The notes: a model not told the origin generated them from the sequence alone. 62,238 bases of DNA from Bacillota bacterium (GCA_023445445.1 JAEXLD010000006.1:1-62238), one strand, 5' to 3'. Counted from the first letter of the stretch, positions 18,715 through 26,838 are shown. Program-made: numbers and translations.

Positions 18715-19866
18715 TTATATATGAAAGATAAATTCTTCATTTGCTAATTTTAGTGCATCTCCATCATAAATTTCTATCTCTGTCTTTACAGGTACTAACT
18801 CGTTATTTATATATGTATGATTGGTAGAATTTTGGTCACATACAAAATAACGATTACCTCTTGTAATAATATCTGCATGACTTCTGCTAACTGCGTTATT
18901 GTTTGTTATAAAATAATCAACATAACTTTTCTCTTTCCCTAGTCTAAAAACAGGTTTATTTATACTTATAATTTCATTAGTTGAAACTCTCACTAATGAT
19001 GGAAAACGAATATTTTGATTAAATGAATCATTATGATAAGTAGAATTTCCATCAAGAAGTGTGGTACCTTCACTATCATTTAGTAACCCAGTTGCTTCCT
19101 CCTCATAATCATTCTCATAATCATTCTCATAATCATCCTTATAATCATAAAGTAATCCTGTAGCTTCCTCTTCATGTAATTCTATTGATTCCTCTTCTTT
19201 CAAAATACTAGTTTCTTCATCATAATCTATATCTTTAGGCTTATATTTCTGGTTGTACTCTTTCAACTTCTTTGCAATAAATCCACTTTGAGTCATCTTC
19301 TGCTTCTTAATTTGTTTTGCTATATCCTTATCTTCATTTGAAATATATCCTTCAATAGCTGATACATCAAAGCTATTTAATGATCTAAGAAAGCTTAAAT
19401 ATTTAGCAACAAAATCAAAGTCTTGGTTTGGCATTGGCTTTACAGCATATATTATTGCCTCCATAAATCCCATAACATTTATACAAACATGATTTAATAA
19501 GATAGGCATATAGATAAACTGCATTTCCTTTGTATTTTCATTGATATAAACATATCTTAAATCAAGTATTAAATTATTTAAAAATAAGTTATTATTTTCA
19601 ATTTTCTTGGTCATATCCAATATTTGGGCCATTATATAAAAAAACTCATATTTTGTTATTGGATTTTTCAAATGCTCTATCATTGAAACTCCAGCAGGGC
19701 CAGAATATTCTATTAAATTTCTTTTTCTTTGGTTGGGTTTAAGAAAACCTCTAATATTTTTATTTTCTAAAATATCTATTTCTCGGTCACTAATAACCTC
19801 ATCTGATGAAATTTTAGCTTTTACAGTAAGCTCACTATTTTTAATCTTTGCTTTAAATTTCAGCAT
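18715..19866 (-). CDS. DUF6382-like/FHA protein, first gene of the T7SS operon
   Basis: A 383-residue cytosolic protein. Residues ~1-190 form an alpha/beta domain (RYVYINENTKEMQFIYMPIL) of the kind I know as DUF6382. Residues ~205-285 are an acidic, repetitive linker with ETSIL, EATGLL twice and GTTLLDG. Residues ~300-383 are an FHA domain (FRLGKEKS, SRSHADI, NSTNHTYIN). The linker Thr motifs match those of the small membrane protein at 15,673-16,197 and resemble the kinase activation loop, so the protein may be both substrate and reader. It is the first gene after a strong promoter, with GGGAGGAAG before its ATG. Confidence 0.75.
   Translation of the reverse strand: MLKFKAKIKNSELTVKAKISSDEVISDREIDILENKNIRGFLKPNQRKRNLIEYSGPAGVSMIEHLKNPITKYEFFYIMAQILDMTKKIENNNLFLNNLILDLRYVYINENTKEMQFIYMPILLNHVCINVMGFMEAIIYAVKPMPNQDFDFVAKYLSFLRSLNSFDVSAIEGYISNEDKDIAKQIKKQKMTQSGFIAKKLKEYNQKYKPKDIDYDEETSILKEEESIELHEEEATGLLYDYKDDYENDYENDYEEEATGLLNDSEGTTLLDGNSTYHNDSFNQNIRFPSLVRVSTNEIISINKPVFRLGKEKSYVDYFITNNNAVSRSHADIITRGNRYFVCDQNSTNHTYINNELVPVKTEIEIYDGDALKLANEEFIFHI
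19102..19137 (-). repeat. 12-bp in-frame tandem repeat encoding NDYE
   Basis: About three copies of a 12-bp unit encode DYENDYENDYE between the two EATGLL motifs of the first FHA protein. Copies are near-identical, so slippage would change linker length in steps of four residues without breaking the frame. Confidence 0.75.
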
Positions 19867-19913
19867 AATCTTCCTCCCAGAATTTCACTTATATAGAAAC
19901 CTTACTTCTTAGC

Positions 19914-19942
19914 TTTAATGTTCATATAAAACGAACATTAAA
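19914..19942 (-). promoter_or_regulatory. Perfect inverted repeat in the T7SS operon leader
   Basis: TTTAATGTTC (19,914-19,923) and GAACATTAAA (19,933-19,942) form a perfect 10-bp dyad with a 9-base spacer, about 30-55 bases downstream of the predicted transcription start. It could be a repressor operator or a leader RNA hairpin. The half-site ATGAACATTAA recurs upstream of the dlt operon at 61,554-61,564. Confidence 0.6.
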
Positions 19943-19976
19943 GTGTAATATATCGAAAATATAAGTATTTTATTAT

Positions 19977-20006
19977 ATTATAAGAAACAACATCCATATT
20001 TGTCAA
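19977..20006 (-). promoter_or_regulatory. Sigma-A promoter of the T7SS operon
   Basis: On the minus strand, a perfect TTGACA (20,001-20,006) and a perfect TATAAT (19,977-19,982) are separated by 18 bases. The predicted start near 19,970 leaves a leader of about 100 bases with the inverted repeat and then a good ribosome site. It is the best consensus promoter seen in the window, placed just after the terminator of the upstream operon. Confidence 0.85.
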
Positions 20007-20030
20007 TATAATACTATTTAGTAATTTTTT

Positions 20031-20061
20031 AAAAAATCCCCTAGGGGACATTCCCCTGGGG
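20031..20061 (-). terminator. Rho-independent terminator of the zinc-ribbon/NagZ operon
   Basis: On the minus strand, CCCCAGGGGA pairs with TCCCCTAGGGG (one bulge) around an ATG loop, followed by a T6 tract. It lies 26 bases after the stop codon of the last gene and insulates the T7SS promoter. Confidence 0.88.
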
Positions 20062-20086
20062 ACCAATTTTTTACCAATTTTTTTAA

Positions 20087-20965
20087 TTAATATCGAAATG
20101 ATCTAATTAAATCTCTAATTATATCTTCACCCATACCTGAAGTGCCTTCTTTAATATTGGTTTTTATATAGTCAATATAGAAGTTTAATGTTTGTCCATT
20201 AATCTCATAACTTCCTATAATACCTAAAATTGATTTATTATAAACCATTATAATAATTGCCATAGCTATGAATAATACTATAATAAATATTAATATATCA
20301 ACTAAATTTTCAATTCCATCAGTAATCATATTATATATTAATGATACTGTTGCTATAAATGTAATTAAATATATTGCTTGTGCAAATAGTATAAATTTAT
20401 ATGAAAATACTAATTGTAATACTGAAAAAATTATAAGAACTGTTGTCATTGGTATAGTATTAACTATAGTAGCATATAAAATGCTTTTATTATTCCAACT
20501 ACTTTTCTTAATCATTCCAAGTATAAATGTTGTAGCTATTAAAACTATAATTACAGCTACTCCTAATAGTAATGAATATAATATAGTTTTACCTATATCT
20601 GAGCTTAACTTATACTTAATAATTTCTAAATACTCTAAATCAAATGATGTTGCTACTAATTTTATAGCTTTATTTATATCATTCCCAAGTTTAGTGAAAG
20701 CAGTAAATACATTAAGTAAAACTGCTATAAGGAAAGCAGCTCCTGAAATATATACAAATGATTTATTATCCTCATCAATTACTTTTTTAGTAACCATGTT
20801 TATATTTTTAAAATATTCTTTAAATCCGTTGAATGCTTCTTTTGATTCTTTATTAATGTTTTCTGTTCTATTTACAATACGTGCTGCATTTTCAAGACTT
20901 TCTGAGCAATCACATATTTTCCCCTCTTCCATTTCTTTTCCACAATACCTACAAAATCTAGCCAT
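20087..20965 (-). CDS. Zinc-ribbon multi-pass membrane protein
   Basis: A 292-residue protein. The N-terminus is a compact zinc ribbon (FCRYCGKEMEEGKICDC), followed by a polar linker and about five or six membrane helices between residues ~70 and 250 (LLGVAVIIVLIATTFILGMI). The layout resembles Yip1-like membrane proteins with zinc-ribbon heads. It is the last gene of a four-gene operon, 20 bp after the TcaA-like gene. No enzymatic motif is visible. A scaffold or sensor role in the envelope is inferred from its partners only. Confidence 0.6.
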   Translation of the reverse strand: MARFCRYCGKEMEEGKICDCSESLENAARIVNRTENINKESKEAFNGFKEYFKNINMVTKKVIDEDNKSFVYISGAAFLIAVLLNVFTAFTKLGNDINKAIKLVATSFDLEYLEIIKYKLSSDIGKTILYSLLLGVAVIIVLIATTFILGMIKKSSWNNKSILYATIVNTIPMTTVLIIFSVLQLVFSYKFILFAQAIYLITFIATVSLIYNMITDGIENLVDILIFIIVLFIAMAIIIMVYNKSILGIIGSYEINGQTLNFYIDYIKTNIKEGTSGMGEDIIRDLIRSFRY

Positions 20966-20985
20966 TATAAATTCTCCTTTACCTT

Positions 20986-22779
20986 TTAATTATAGTTATA
21001 TATTTGGTTTATTTTTTCTCCACCATATGTATTATTAACCTCTGTAACAATCCAATTTCCATCAATATTCTTAACCGTCATATAATATCCTTGATTTGAT
21101 TTACTAGTGTTTCCTCTATTATCCTTTACTTTCCCTTCACTATCATAATAAACACTAGTTTCTTGTAGTGTAGCTTCTACATAAACTTTAAATTCCCCTG
21201 AAGCTATATTTTGATTTCTAAACTCTTTATCAGCAGCTAAATTACTTATATCAAATGAATATGAGTAATAACTATATTTTTCAGCCTTACTCTCTTCTAT
21301 ATTTTTAAGACTAGTAACAAAGTCATCAATTCTATTTATTTTATTTCTGTAATTCATAGCTTCTAAAGATGCTATATCCCTTTTATTATAAAATGTATAC
21401 ATATTCTTATAAAACTCACTAGCTTTATTTAAAATAGCAACTTTTGTTTCTTCTCCTACTTTAAATTCTGGTTGGAAATAATTATATCCCTCTTTGCTAT
21501 TTGTAGTATAAGACGCGCTTAATACTTCCCCCCAAGGTGCTCTACTTTCAAGCTTAACTTCTGAATTTAACGGAATAGGGGATATATGTAATACATTATT
21601 AGTAAAAGCTAAATTACTATATGCTTTCCCATTTACAGAAATTCCAGTTACCTCAAAATCAGGTTTATAAATATCAATACTTGTATAAGGGAAAGATAAC
21701 TGTACTTCTGTAGTATTAGTTAATACTACAGATTCCTTATAATTATATTCAAATCCATAATTATCAGTAGCTATTGCACTTACATCATACTGTCCTAGTA
21801 AAAGATCCTTTACCACTGTGCTGCTATCAGCCTCATCTATCTGCATTTCTTCATTTAAGCCTGTAACCTTCACATTACCTAAACTAGACTTTAGTTCTAT
21901 ATCATAATCTTCTATCCCTACTTTATATGTACTATATAATCCACGCTTTTCTTTAATTAAAGTTACCATTACAGATTCAGAAGGAATATCATTTTCAACT
22001 CTAATTACCTCATCATTTAAAGTTTTTTCAATTGATTCTTTAGCACCAATATTATTATTATATAAATTAAATAGTGCATTCCCCATAGTTTCATTTAAAG
22101 TTATAGTGCTATCTTTAGGAACTGCCACAGCACTTAGCTTATCATAATCTGAATTCTTAAGAGCCTCAATAAAAGTGTCTACTACCTTTTTAGGATTATT
22201 TACACTACGTAAATAAATTACTCCACCAATTCCTATAAGCACATTAATTATAATAACTGCAATAATAATCTTTTTTATAATACCATTAGAAAATTTCTTT
22301 CCTTGGTCTACTTGACTTTCCTCTTCTATATCCTCATTAAATTCATCTTCTTCATTAGTTGAATCAATGATTTCAGAATTATCTAATTCCAATTCTTTAG
22401 CATCAAACTCTTCTGTAATATTCTCTGAAGAATTATTTGTTTCTTCCTTATATGAATTATTCTCATCCTTCAATGTTTCACTGAAAAAGTCATCTTTATA
22501 ATTTATATCTAAGTCTGTTCTTTTATCTAAATTATCAATAATTAAATCTTCTACTGATTTTTCTACTGTAGCAGTTTTAGTTTCTATATCACTTTCAATT
22601 TCTAAACTATTTTCTACTGTAGCAGTCTTAGTTTCTATATCACTTTCAATTTCTAAACTATCTTCAATGTCATCATTATTTTCTTTCATATTTTCAATAT
22701 ATTCTTTTATATTTAATCCACAAAACTCACAAAAATTGGAATCTTCTTCAATCTCTTTTCCACATTTATAGCAATTCAT
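20986..22779 (-). CDS. Zinc-ribbon, single-pass membrane protein with TcaA-like ectodomain
   Basis: A 597-residue protein. CYKCGKEIEEDSNFCEFCG forms the cytosolic zinc ribbon (2-20), then a ~150-residue acidic linker with a duplicated 17-residue unit (NSLEIESDIETKTATVE), then one membrane helix near 175-195 (IIIAVIIINVLIGIGGVIY). Outside are PEGA/TcaA-like beta domains, beginning PKKVVDTFIEALKNSDY, and a C-terminal NTF2-like part (KEFRNQNIASGEF). This matches the TcaA family, whose Staphylococcus member affects glycopeptide susceptibility and wall envelope processes. It lies in an operon with a NagZ-like enzyme, consistent with a peptidoglycan-related role. Confidence 0.7.
   Translation of the reverse strand: MNCYKCGKEIEEDSNFCEFCGLNIKEYIENMKENNDDIEDSLEIESDIETKTATVENSLEIESDIETKTATVEKSVEDLIIDNLDKRTDLDINYKDDFFSETLKDENNSYKEETNNSSENITEEFDAKELELDNSEIIDSTNEEDEFNEDIEEESQVDQGKKFSNGIIKKIIIAVIIINVLIGIGGVIYLRSVNNPKKVVDTFIEALKNSDYDKLSAVAVPKDSTITLNETMGNALFNLYNNNIGAKESIEKTLNDEVIRVENDIPSESVMVTLIKEKRGLYSTYKVGIEDYDIELKSSLGNVKVTGLNEEMQIDEADSSTVVKDLLLGQYDVSAIATDNYGFEYNYKESVVLTNTTEVQLSFPYTSIDIYKPDFEVTGISVNGKAYSNLAFTNNVLHISPIPLNSEVKLESRAPWGEVLSASYTTNSKEGYNYFQPEFKVGEETKVAILNKASEFYKNMYTFYNKRDIASLEAMNYRNKINRIDDFVTSLKNIEESKAEKYSYYSYSFDISNLAADKEFRNQNIASGEFKVYVEATLQETSVYYDSEGKVKDNRGNTSKSNQGYYMTVKNIDGNWIVTEVNNTYGGEKINQIYNYN
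22561..22662 (-). repeat. 51-bp tandem duplication in the TcaA-like gene
   Basis: Two adjacent 51-bp units (22,561-22,611 and 22,612-22,662) are almost identical and encode the 17-residue linker unit ending TATVE twice. The near-identity at DNA level points to recent in-frame duplication. Confidence 0.85.
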
Positions 22780-22795
22780 ATTATCCCCCTACCTA

Positions 22796-24058
22796 CTAAT
22801 CTACATTAAGTATATTTCTATTTAGTTTTACTCTTAAAATTCTTCTTACAGATTCATCCACTCTTTCCTCAGGTATTACTTCTTCCTTAACAGCTACAAT
22901 TACTTGATTATAAACATCTTCAAAATTAGGAGTCATAAGTAAAATATCCACTCCAGCTTTTAAAGATTCAATTGCAGCTTCCCCTGGATAATAATTAAAG
23001 GAAACCGCTCCCATATTAAGAGCATCTGTAATAACTATGTTTTTATAATTCAGTTCATCTCTAAGTATATCCTTTATAATTGTTGGTGATAATGAAGCTG
23101 GTACATTACTACCTGTTATGTTAGGTGCTGATAAATGTGAAACCAACACAAAATCAATTCCCTTTTCTATTCCAGCCTTAAAGGGTAAAAATTCAACTTT
23201 CCTTACCTCATCTAAAGTCTTTAATGTATAAGAGGATCCCATATGAGAATCTTCCAATGTATCTCCATGGCCTGGAAAATGTTTTAAAGTAGCTGATACA
23301 TTACTATCTTGTAAGCCTTCAGCATATTTAATAACCATATTTGATACAACCTCTGGATCACTTCCAAAGGATCTTGTCCCTATTTCAGTATTCTCTGGAT
23401 TAGTAAGTATATCTGCAACTGGGGCAAAGTCTAAATTAAATCCTAATTCATGAATTTCCCTACCAATTGTATTTCCAATTTCATATGCCCTATCATAATT
23501 TTTACTATTACCAACCTGAAGCATATCTTCAAACTTAGTAGTATTCATTGCAGGAGTATTACCTATACGTGATACAACTCCCCCTTCTTCATCAACAGAT
23601 ATAAACAAAGGAATCTTACTTGAAGATTGAATATTACTTATTAAATCCTGTACTTGACTTCTATCTTGGATATTCTTTTGAAAAAATATAACACCACCAA
23701 TATTATATTTATCTATACTATCCTTCATATTATCATTAAAGTATAAAGCATCTAATCCACTATTAATGTCTTCCAATGTTACTATAAATAATTGTCCAAC
23801 TTTTTCTTCTAATGTCATATTACTTAAAATATTATCTATATCTTTTTCCACATTATTTTCTTCTTTATTTGAATCATTATGTACTTTAATATCTTCTTTT
23901 AATTTATACTCTTCTGTTCCTTCAGAACTATTAGTATTATTATCTTCTTTTGCTACATCTTTACCGTAATCCATATAAGTTCTATATAAATATACAGATC
24001 CTATAAATATAGCTAATACAGCTATAAATAATAAAATTTTCTTTTTGCTTATAATCAT
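22796..24058 (-). CDS. nagZ: NagZ-like beta-N-acetylglucosaminidase (GH3), membrane-anchored
   Basis: About 420 residues. An N-terminal membrane anchor (ILLFIAVLAIFIGSVYLY) precedes a Ser/Asn/Glu-rich linker and one GH3 catalytic barrel. The GH3 signature KHFPGHGDTLEDSHMG carries the His of the conserved loop, VSHLSAP follows, and VITDALNMGA holds the nucleophile Asp. Single-domain GH3 enzymes of this kind release N-acetylglucosamine from muropeptides. It lacks the C-terminal domain of BglX types. The ATG at 24,056-24,058 overlaps the previous gene's TGA (ATGA), implying translational coupling; an ATG at 24,073 is possible but lacks a ribosome site. Confidence 0.85.
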   Translation of the reverse strand: MIISKKKILLFIAVLAIFIGSVYLYRTYMDYGKDVAKEDNNTNSSEGTEEYKLKEDIKVHNDSNKEENNVEKDIDNILSNMTLEEKVGQLFIVTLEDINSGLDALYFNDNMKDSIDKYNIGGVIFFQKNIQDRSQVQDLISNIQSSSKIPLFISVDEEGGVVSRIGNTPAMNTTKFEDMLQVGNSKNYDRAYEIGNTIGREIHELGFNLDFAPVADILTNPENTEIGTRSFGSDPEVVSNMVIKYAEGLQDSNVSATLKHFPGHGDTLEDSHMGSSYTLKTLDEVRKVEFLPFKAGIEKGIDFVLVSHLSAPNITGSNVPASLSPTIIKDILRDELNYKNIVITDALNMGAVSFNYYPGEAAIESLKAGVDILLMTPNFEDVYNQVIVAVKEEVIPEERVDESVRRILRVKLNRNILNVD

Positions 24059-24936
24059 TCTTCTACTTCCCATTCACATACAAAACCAATATTTTCTGCT
24101 TTATAATATTCATTTGTGTTTAATGGCCCATCATTCCACAACCAATTATCCTCAACTTTATATAAGACTAAGTAGTGCTCTACTCCGCCTTCATTATTTG
24201 GCTCATTTATTGCCCAGTTATAATAAGAAAAATCTTCTCCATTAACCCATTTAAAATTACCACTAGAGTTTAAAGAATTAGCACCTAACCAAAGAACTTT
24301 TACATCACTACTATTTACAATAGCTAAAACTTTTTCTTCTTCTTCTTTAGATGTTATAGTGGCTAAATGACCTCCTAAAGATTCACAATAAGCTTTTGCT
24401 TCTTCCCAATTCATATTAGCTTGGATAAGTTTATAGTTATGAGTTTTCTTCTTTTCAGTATTTTCTTTTTCTTTTTCTTTATCTTTATCCTTATCATCCT
24501 CCTTCTTAGTAACATCTTTATTATTAGTAGTATCTGAGTCTTTTTTGGTATTATCTTCTTTATTACCCTCTGTTTTTTCTTTCTCAGTACTATTAACTAC
24601 ATTCTCTGTTTTATTATTACTAAAAGCTTTTATCTTTCCAAAAATCACATCTTTAAAAATAAAAATATTTACACCAATTAAACAAATAAAAATTAAAATA
24701 AAGATACCCATTTCAGCTTTTTTTGATATCTTTTTCTTATTTGAATTAACTTTTGGTTTTTCATTAGATAGTGTTGATGCAGACTTTTGTCCTGCTTTTA
24801 TAGAGTTACTATCAGCTTTTGGCATTTCATTGACAATAGTCTCTTTTTTTCGAGAAATTTCTGAAACAGGCGTTCCACAGCCTTCACAGAACTTACTATT
24901 TTCTTTGATTTCCATTCCACATTTTTCACAAAACAT
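24055..24936 (-). CDS. Zinc-ribbon membrane protein with extracellular C-type lectin-like domain
   Basis: A 293-residue protein. FCEKCGMEIKENSKFCEGCG forms a cytosolic zinc ribbon, residues ~75-95 a membrane helix (MGIFILIFICLIGVNIFIF), and then a highly charged Lys/Glu/Asp linker. The last ~130 residues are a C-type lectin-like fold: MNWEEAKAYCESLGGHLATI, WLGANSL, FKWVNGE, NWAINEPNN and FVCEWEVEE. The EPN triplet and WND match the carbohydrate-binding version of the fold. Bacterial examples are uncommon. As the first gene of an operon with NagZ and a TcaA-like protein, it may bind wall sugars. GGGAGGAG precedes the ATG. Confidence 0.78.
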   Translation of the reverse strand: MFCEKCGMEIKENSKFCEGCGTPVSEISRKKETIVNEMPKADSNSIKAGQKSASTLSNEKPKVNSNKKKISKKAEMGIFILIFICLIGVNIFIFKDVIFGKIKAFSNNKTENVVNSTEKEKTEGNKEDNTKKDSDTTNNKDVTKKEDDKDKDKEKEKENTEKKKTHNYKLIQANMNWEEAKAYCESLGGHLATITSKEEEEKVLAIVNSSDVKVLWLGANSLNSSGNFKWVNGEDFSYYNWAINEPNNEGGVEHYLVLYKVEDNWLWNDGPLNTNEYYKAENIGFVCEWEVEE

Positions 24937-24983
24937 TTTTTATCTCCTCCCATACTATTTTCGGTTATTGTACATATATATTG

Positions 24984-25011
24984 AACATTTTAAATTATAA
25001 TTTGAAATGTT
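24984..25011. promoter_or_regulatory. 28-bp near-perfect palindrome upstream of the lectin-fold gene
   Basis: AACATTTTAAATTA is followed by its near-exact reverse complement (13 of 14 positions). It lies in the predicted leader of the operon, between the extended -10 at 25,055-25,063 and the start codon at 24,936. A dimeric regulator site or an RNA hairpin are both possible; the sequence is AT-only apart from one pair, so chance cannot be excluded. Confidence 0.4.
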
Positions 25012-25054
25012 TTTTCTCATATATATCATTTATATTGCACAAAGTTCTCAGTAT

Positions 25055-25063
25055 ATTTTACCA
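25055..25063 (-). promoter_or_regulatory. Probable extended -10 promoter of the zinc-ribbon/NagZ operon
   Basis: On the minus strand TGGTAAAAT gives a TG-extended -10 (TAAAAT), 119 bases upstream of the first gene. The -35 is weak. Between this site and the terminator at 25,311 I see only AT-rich sequence with no convincing ORF. Confidence 0.4.
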
Positions 25064-25310
25064 TATTAAAACCTTTTTATATGTCGCTTTATGAGGTAAA
25101 AAAATATTTTTTCTAATCTTATTAATCATTTATAATGCATATTTTATACATATATATTACTATCTTAATTACTATTTATATATAAGTATAAATTTTAATT
25201 ATAATTTAAATACATTTAATTTTTTTCAAAAAATAATTCTATTAATACTTTAATATTATAAATTATCTTTACTATCATTAATTTTTCTTTTTCATCTTTA
25301 TTCTATTAAA

Positions 25311-25343
25311 AAAGGAGCCATTTTTTAATAAAATGACTCCTTT
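25311..25343. terminator. Terminator after the Nudix-like gene, probably bidirectional
   Basis: AAAGGAG-CATTTT and AAAATG-CTCCTTT arms pair around a 5-base loop, with T tracts outside the stem on both strands. It lies 62 bases past the stop of the minus-strand Nudix-like gene. The ~470-bp gap from 24,937 to 25,404 holds this hairpin, the extended -10 and the palindrome, and otherwise nothing recognisable. Confidence 0.8.
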
Positions 25344-25404
25344 ATATTAAAATATAAAAAATATATTCTTCACTTCTTAATCTATTTACATTCTAAAATT
25401 ATTC

Positions 25405-26700
25405 TTATTTTAGTAAAAACTCTTCAATTTCTTCTTTATTATCCTGTGCATATTCTTTAACAGCTTTTAAATTTACATAAAGGGGAACAGAAATATTCTC
25501 TCTTTCTAGCAAATCATCAGTCTTTTCTATTAGATCCTCTACACTCTTTATTAAATATTCTTCTCTATCAAAAACTTCTTTTTTCTCTTGGGCAAAGGAT
25601 ATTAAATCTTTATTTACCTTAGTTAATCCTACAAACTCTGATTTTCCACCTTTATTAATCCATCTAAAAGCTCCTAGAATCTTAGTTTCCCCTATTTTTT
25701 CTGGAGATTCACATAAAAGCTTTCTTCCATTTTCTTCCCAAAGTTCTCTATTCATTGAATAAATTATTGTATCTGTAAAACTATTTCCTCTTATATCTTT
25801 CCAATCACAGGAACCACTTCCTGTTGGTACTAAAAGCCCAGCACTTGATTGAGCTACTCTATTTTGAGTCCATATTATTAAATAATTGTCACTAGTTATT
25901 GCAAGAGTACTAATGCCTATTTCATTATTCATAACAGATGATGTTATATCTTTTAAGTAGTAACCATCCTTCTTTTTAATTATTGGCATAAAATCTTCTG
26001 CTGAAGCAATTAATTTATTATCTTCATTAGATCTTAATTCTTTTCCTGAAATTATATTAGTTAAATAAGTATCGTAGTATGTCCCTTTATGGCAATAAAC
26101 CTTCTTTGAATTAGGATTTATCTCTATATCTGCTGAAATACATAATTTTTTCTCATTGAAAAACATCTTACCGTAGAAATTAGAAAGTCTATAATTAAAT
26201 TTTAAAAATGGAAGTAGATTGTCCATATTTTCTTTAATAAACTTATTTATATTTCTCTCCATATTTTTGCACTCAACTAAAATAAGGTTTTCTTCCCTTA
26301 TATATTTATCTAAATTTGAACTTCTAAGTACTCTTTCCTTTTTACCTGAAGGAAGGTAAATATCTTCTATTATATAATCACTGGTTAAACTATTATCTAC
26401 TTTAATTTCATTATATATACTTTCTTGAAGATCTGATTTTATATATCCATATCTTAAATCCATACTATCTTTTACTTCGCAAATTATATTATATAAATCA
26501 TATATGAATTTAATTATAGTCCCAAGAAAAACAAAGACTATTGCTTTTCCATTGCTATTTTCTATAAATATATCATCCCAACTATTCATTAATGTATAAG
26601 TTGAAGTAATGAATAATAATAAATCTATAAAAACTATTATCACTTCAATGCTTTTTATTTTGAATATATATATGTTGTAGTCTATAAAATTTTTTAACAT
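25405..26700 (-). CDS. Membrane-anchored protein with Nudix-like domain
   Basis: Start chosen at ATG 26,698-26,700 with GGGGGA 5 bases upstream; a GTG four codons earlier is inside that site. The 431-residue product has two N-terminal membrane helices (IEVIIVFIDLLLFITSTY; KAIVFVFLGTIIKFIYDLY), then a soluble region. Residues ~265-370 look like a Nudix fold: GISTLAITSDNYLIIWTQN, a glycine-rich loop LVPTGSGSCDW, and RELWEENG, which matches the RE-x-x-EE-x-G core of the Nudix box. The first Glu of the box is not evident because of an insertion. The substrate is unknown. It borders the defence-like island, where nucleotide-sensing membrane proteins are common. Confidence 0.6.
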   Translation of the reverse strand: MLKNFIDYNIYIFKIKSIEVIIVFIDLLLFITSTYTLMNSWDDIFIENSNGKAIVFVFLGTIIKFIYDLYNIICEVKDSMDLRYGYIKSDLQESIYNEIKVDNSLTSDYIIEDIYLPSGKKERVLRSSNLDKYIREENLILVECKNMERNINKFIKENMDNLLPFLKFNYRLSNFYGKMFFNEKKLCISADIEINPNSKKVYCHKGTYYDTYLTNIISGKELRSNEDNKLIASAEDFMPIIKKKDGYYLKDITSSVMNNEIGISTLAITSDNYLIIWTQNRVAQSSAGLLVPTGSGSCDWKDIRGNSFTDTIIYSMNRELWEENGRKLLCESPEKIGETKILGAFRWINKGGKSEFVGLTKVNKDLISFAQEKKEVFDREEYLIKSVEDLIEKTDDLLERENISVPLYVNLKAVKEYAQDNKEEIEEFLLK

Positions 26701-26838
26701 GTCTTCCCCCACTATCCATCAAAGAAATATATCTGTATTTTATTATAAGTTCTTATTTAAGTTTTCTCAATTTATTCTTTATGATATATTAGCTGCACTA
26801 CTACTTTTAGTTATAGAAAAATCATATTTCTTTTGCTA

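Noticed and set aside
20268..21038. 256-codon open frame on the plus strand opposite the zinc-ribbon membrane protein
   Set aside because: It is antisense to a gene with a zinc ribbon, membrane helices and a ribosome site. Its own sequence is a low-complexity Ile/Asn/Ser mix with no ribosome site, an effect of antisense reading of membrane-protein codons.
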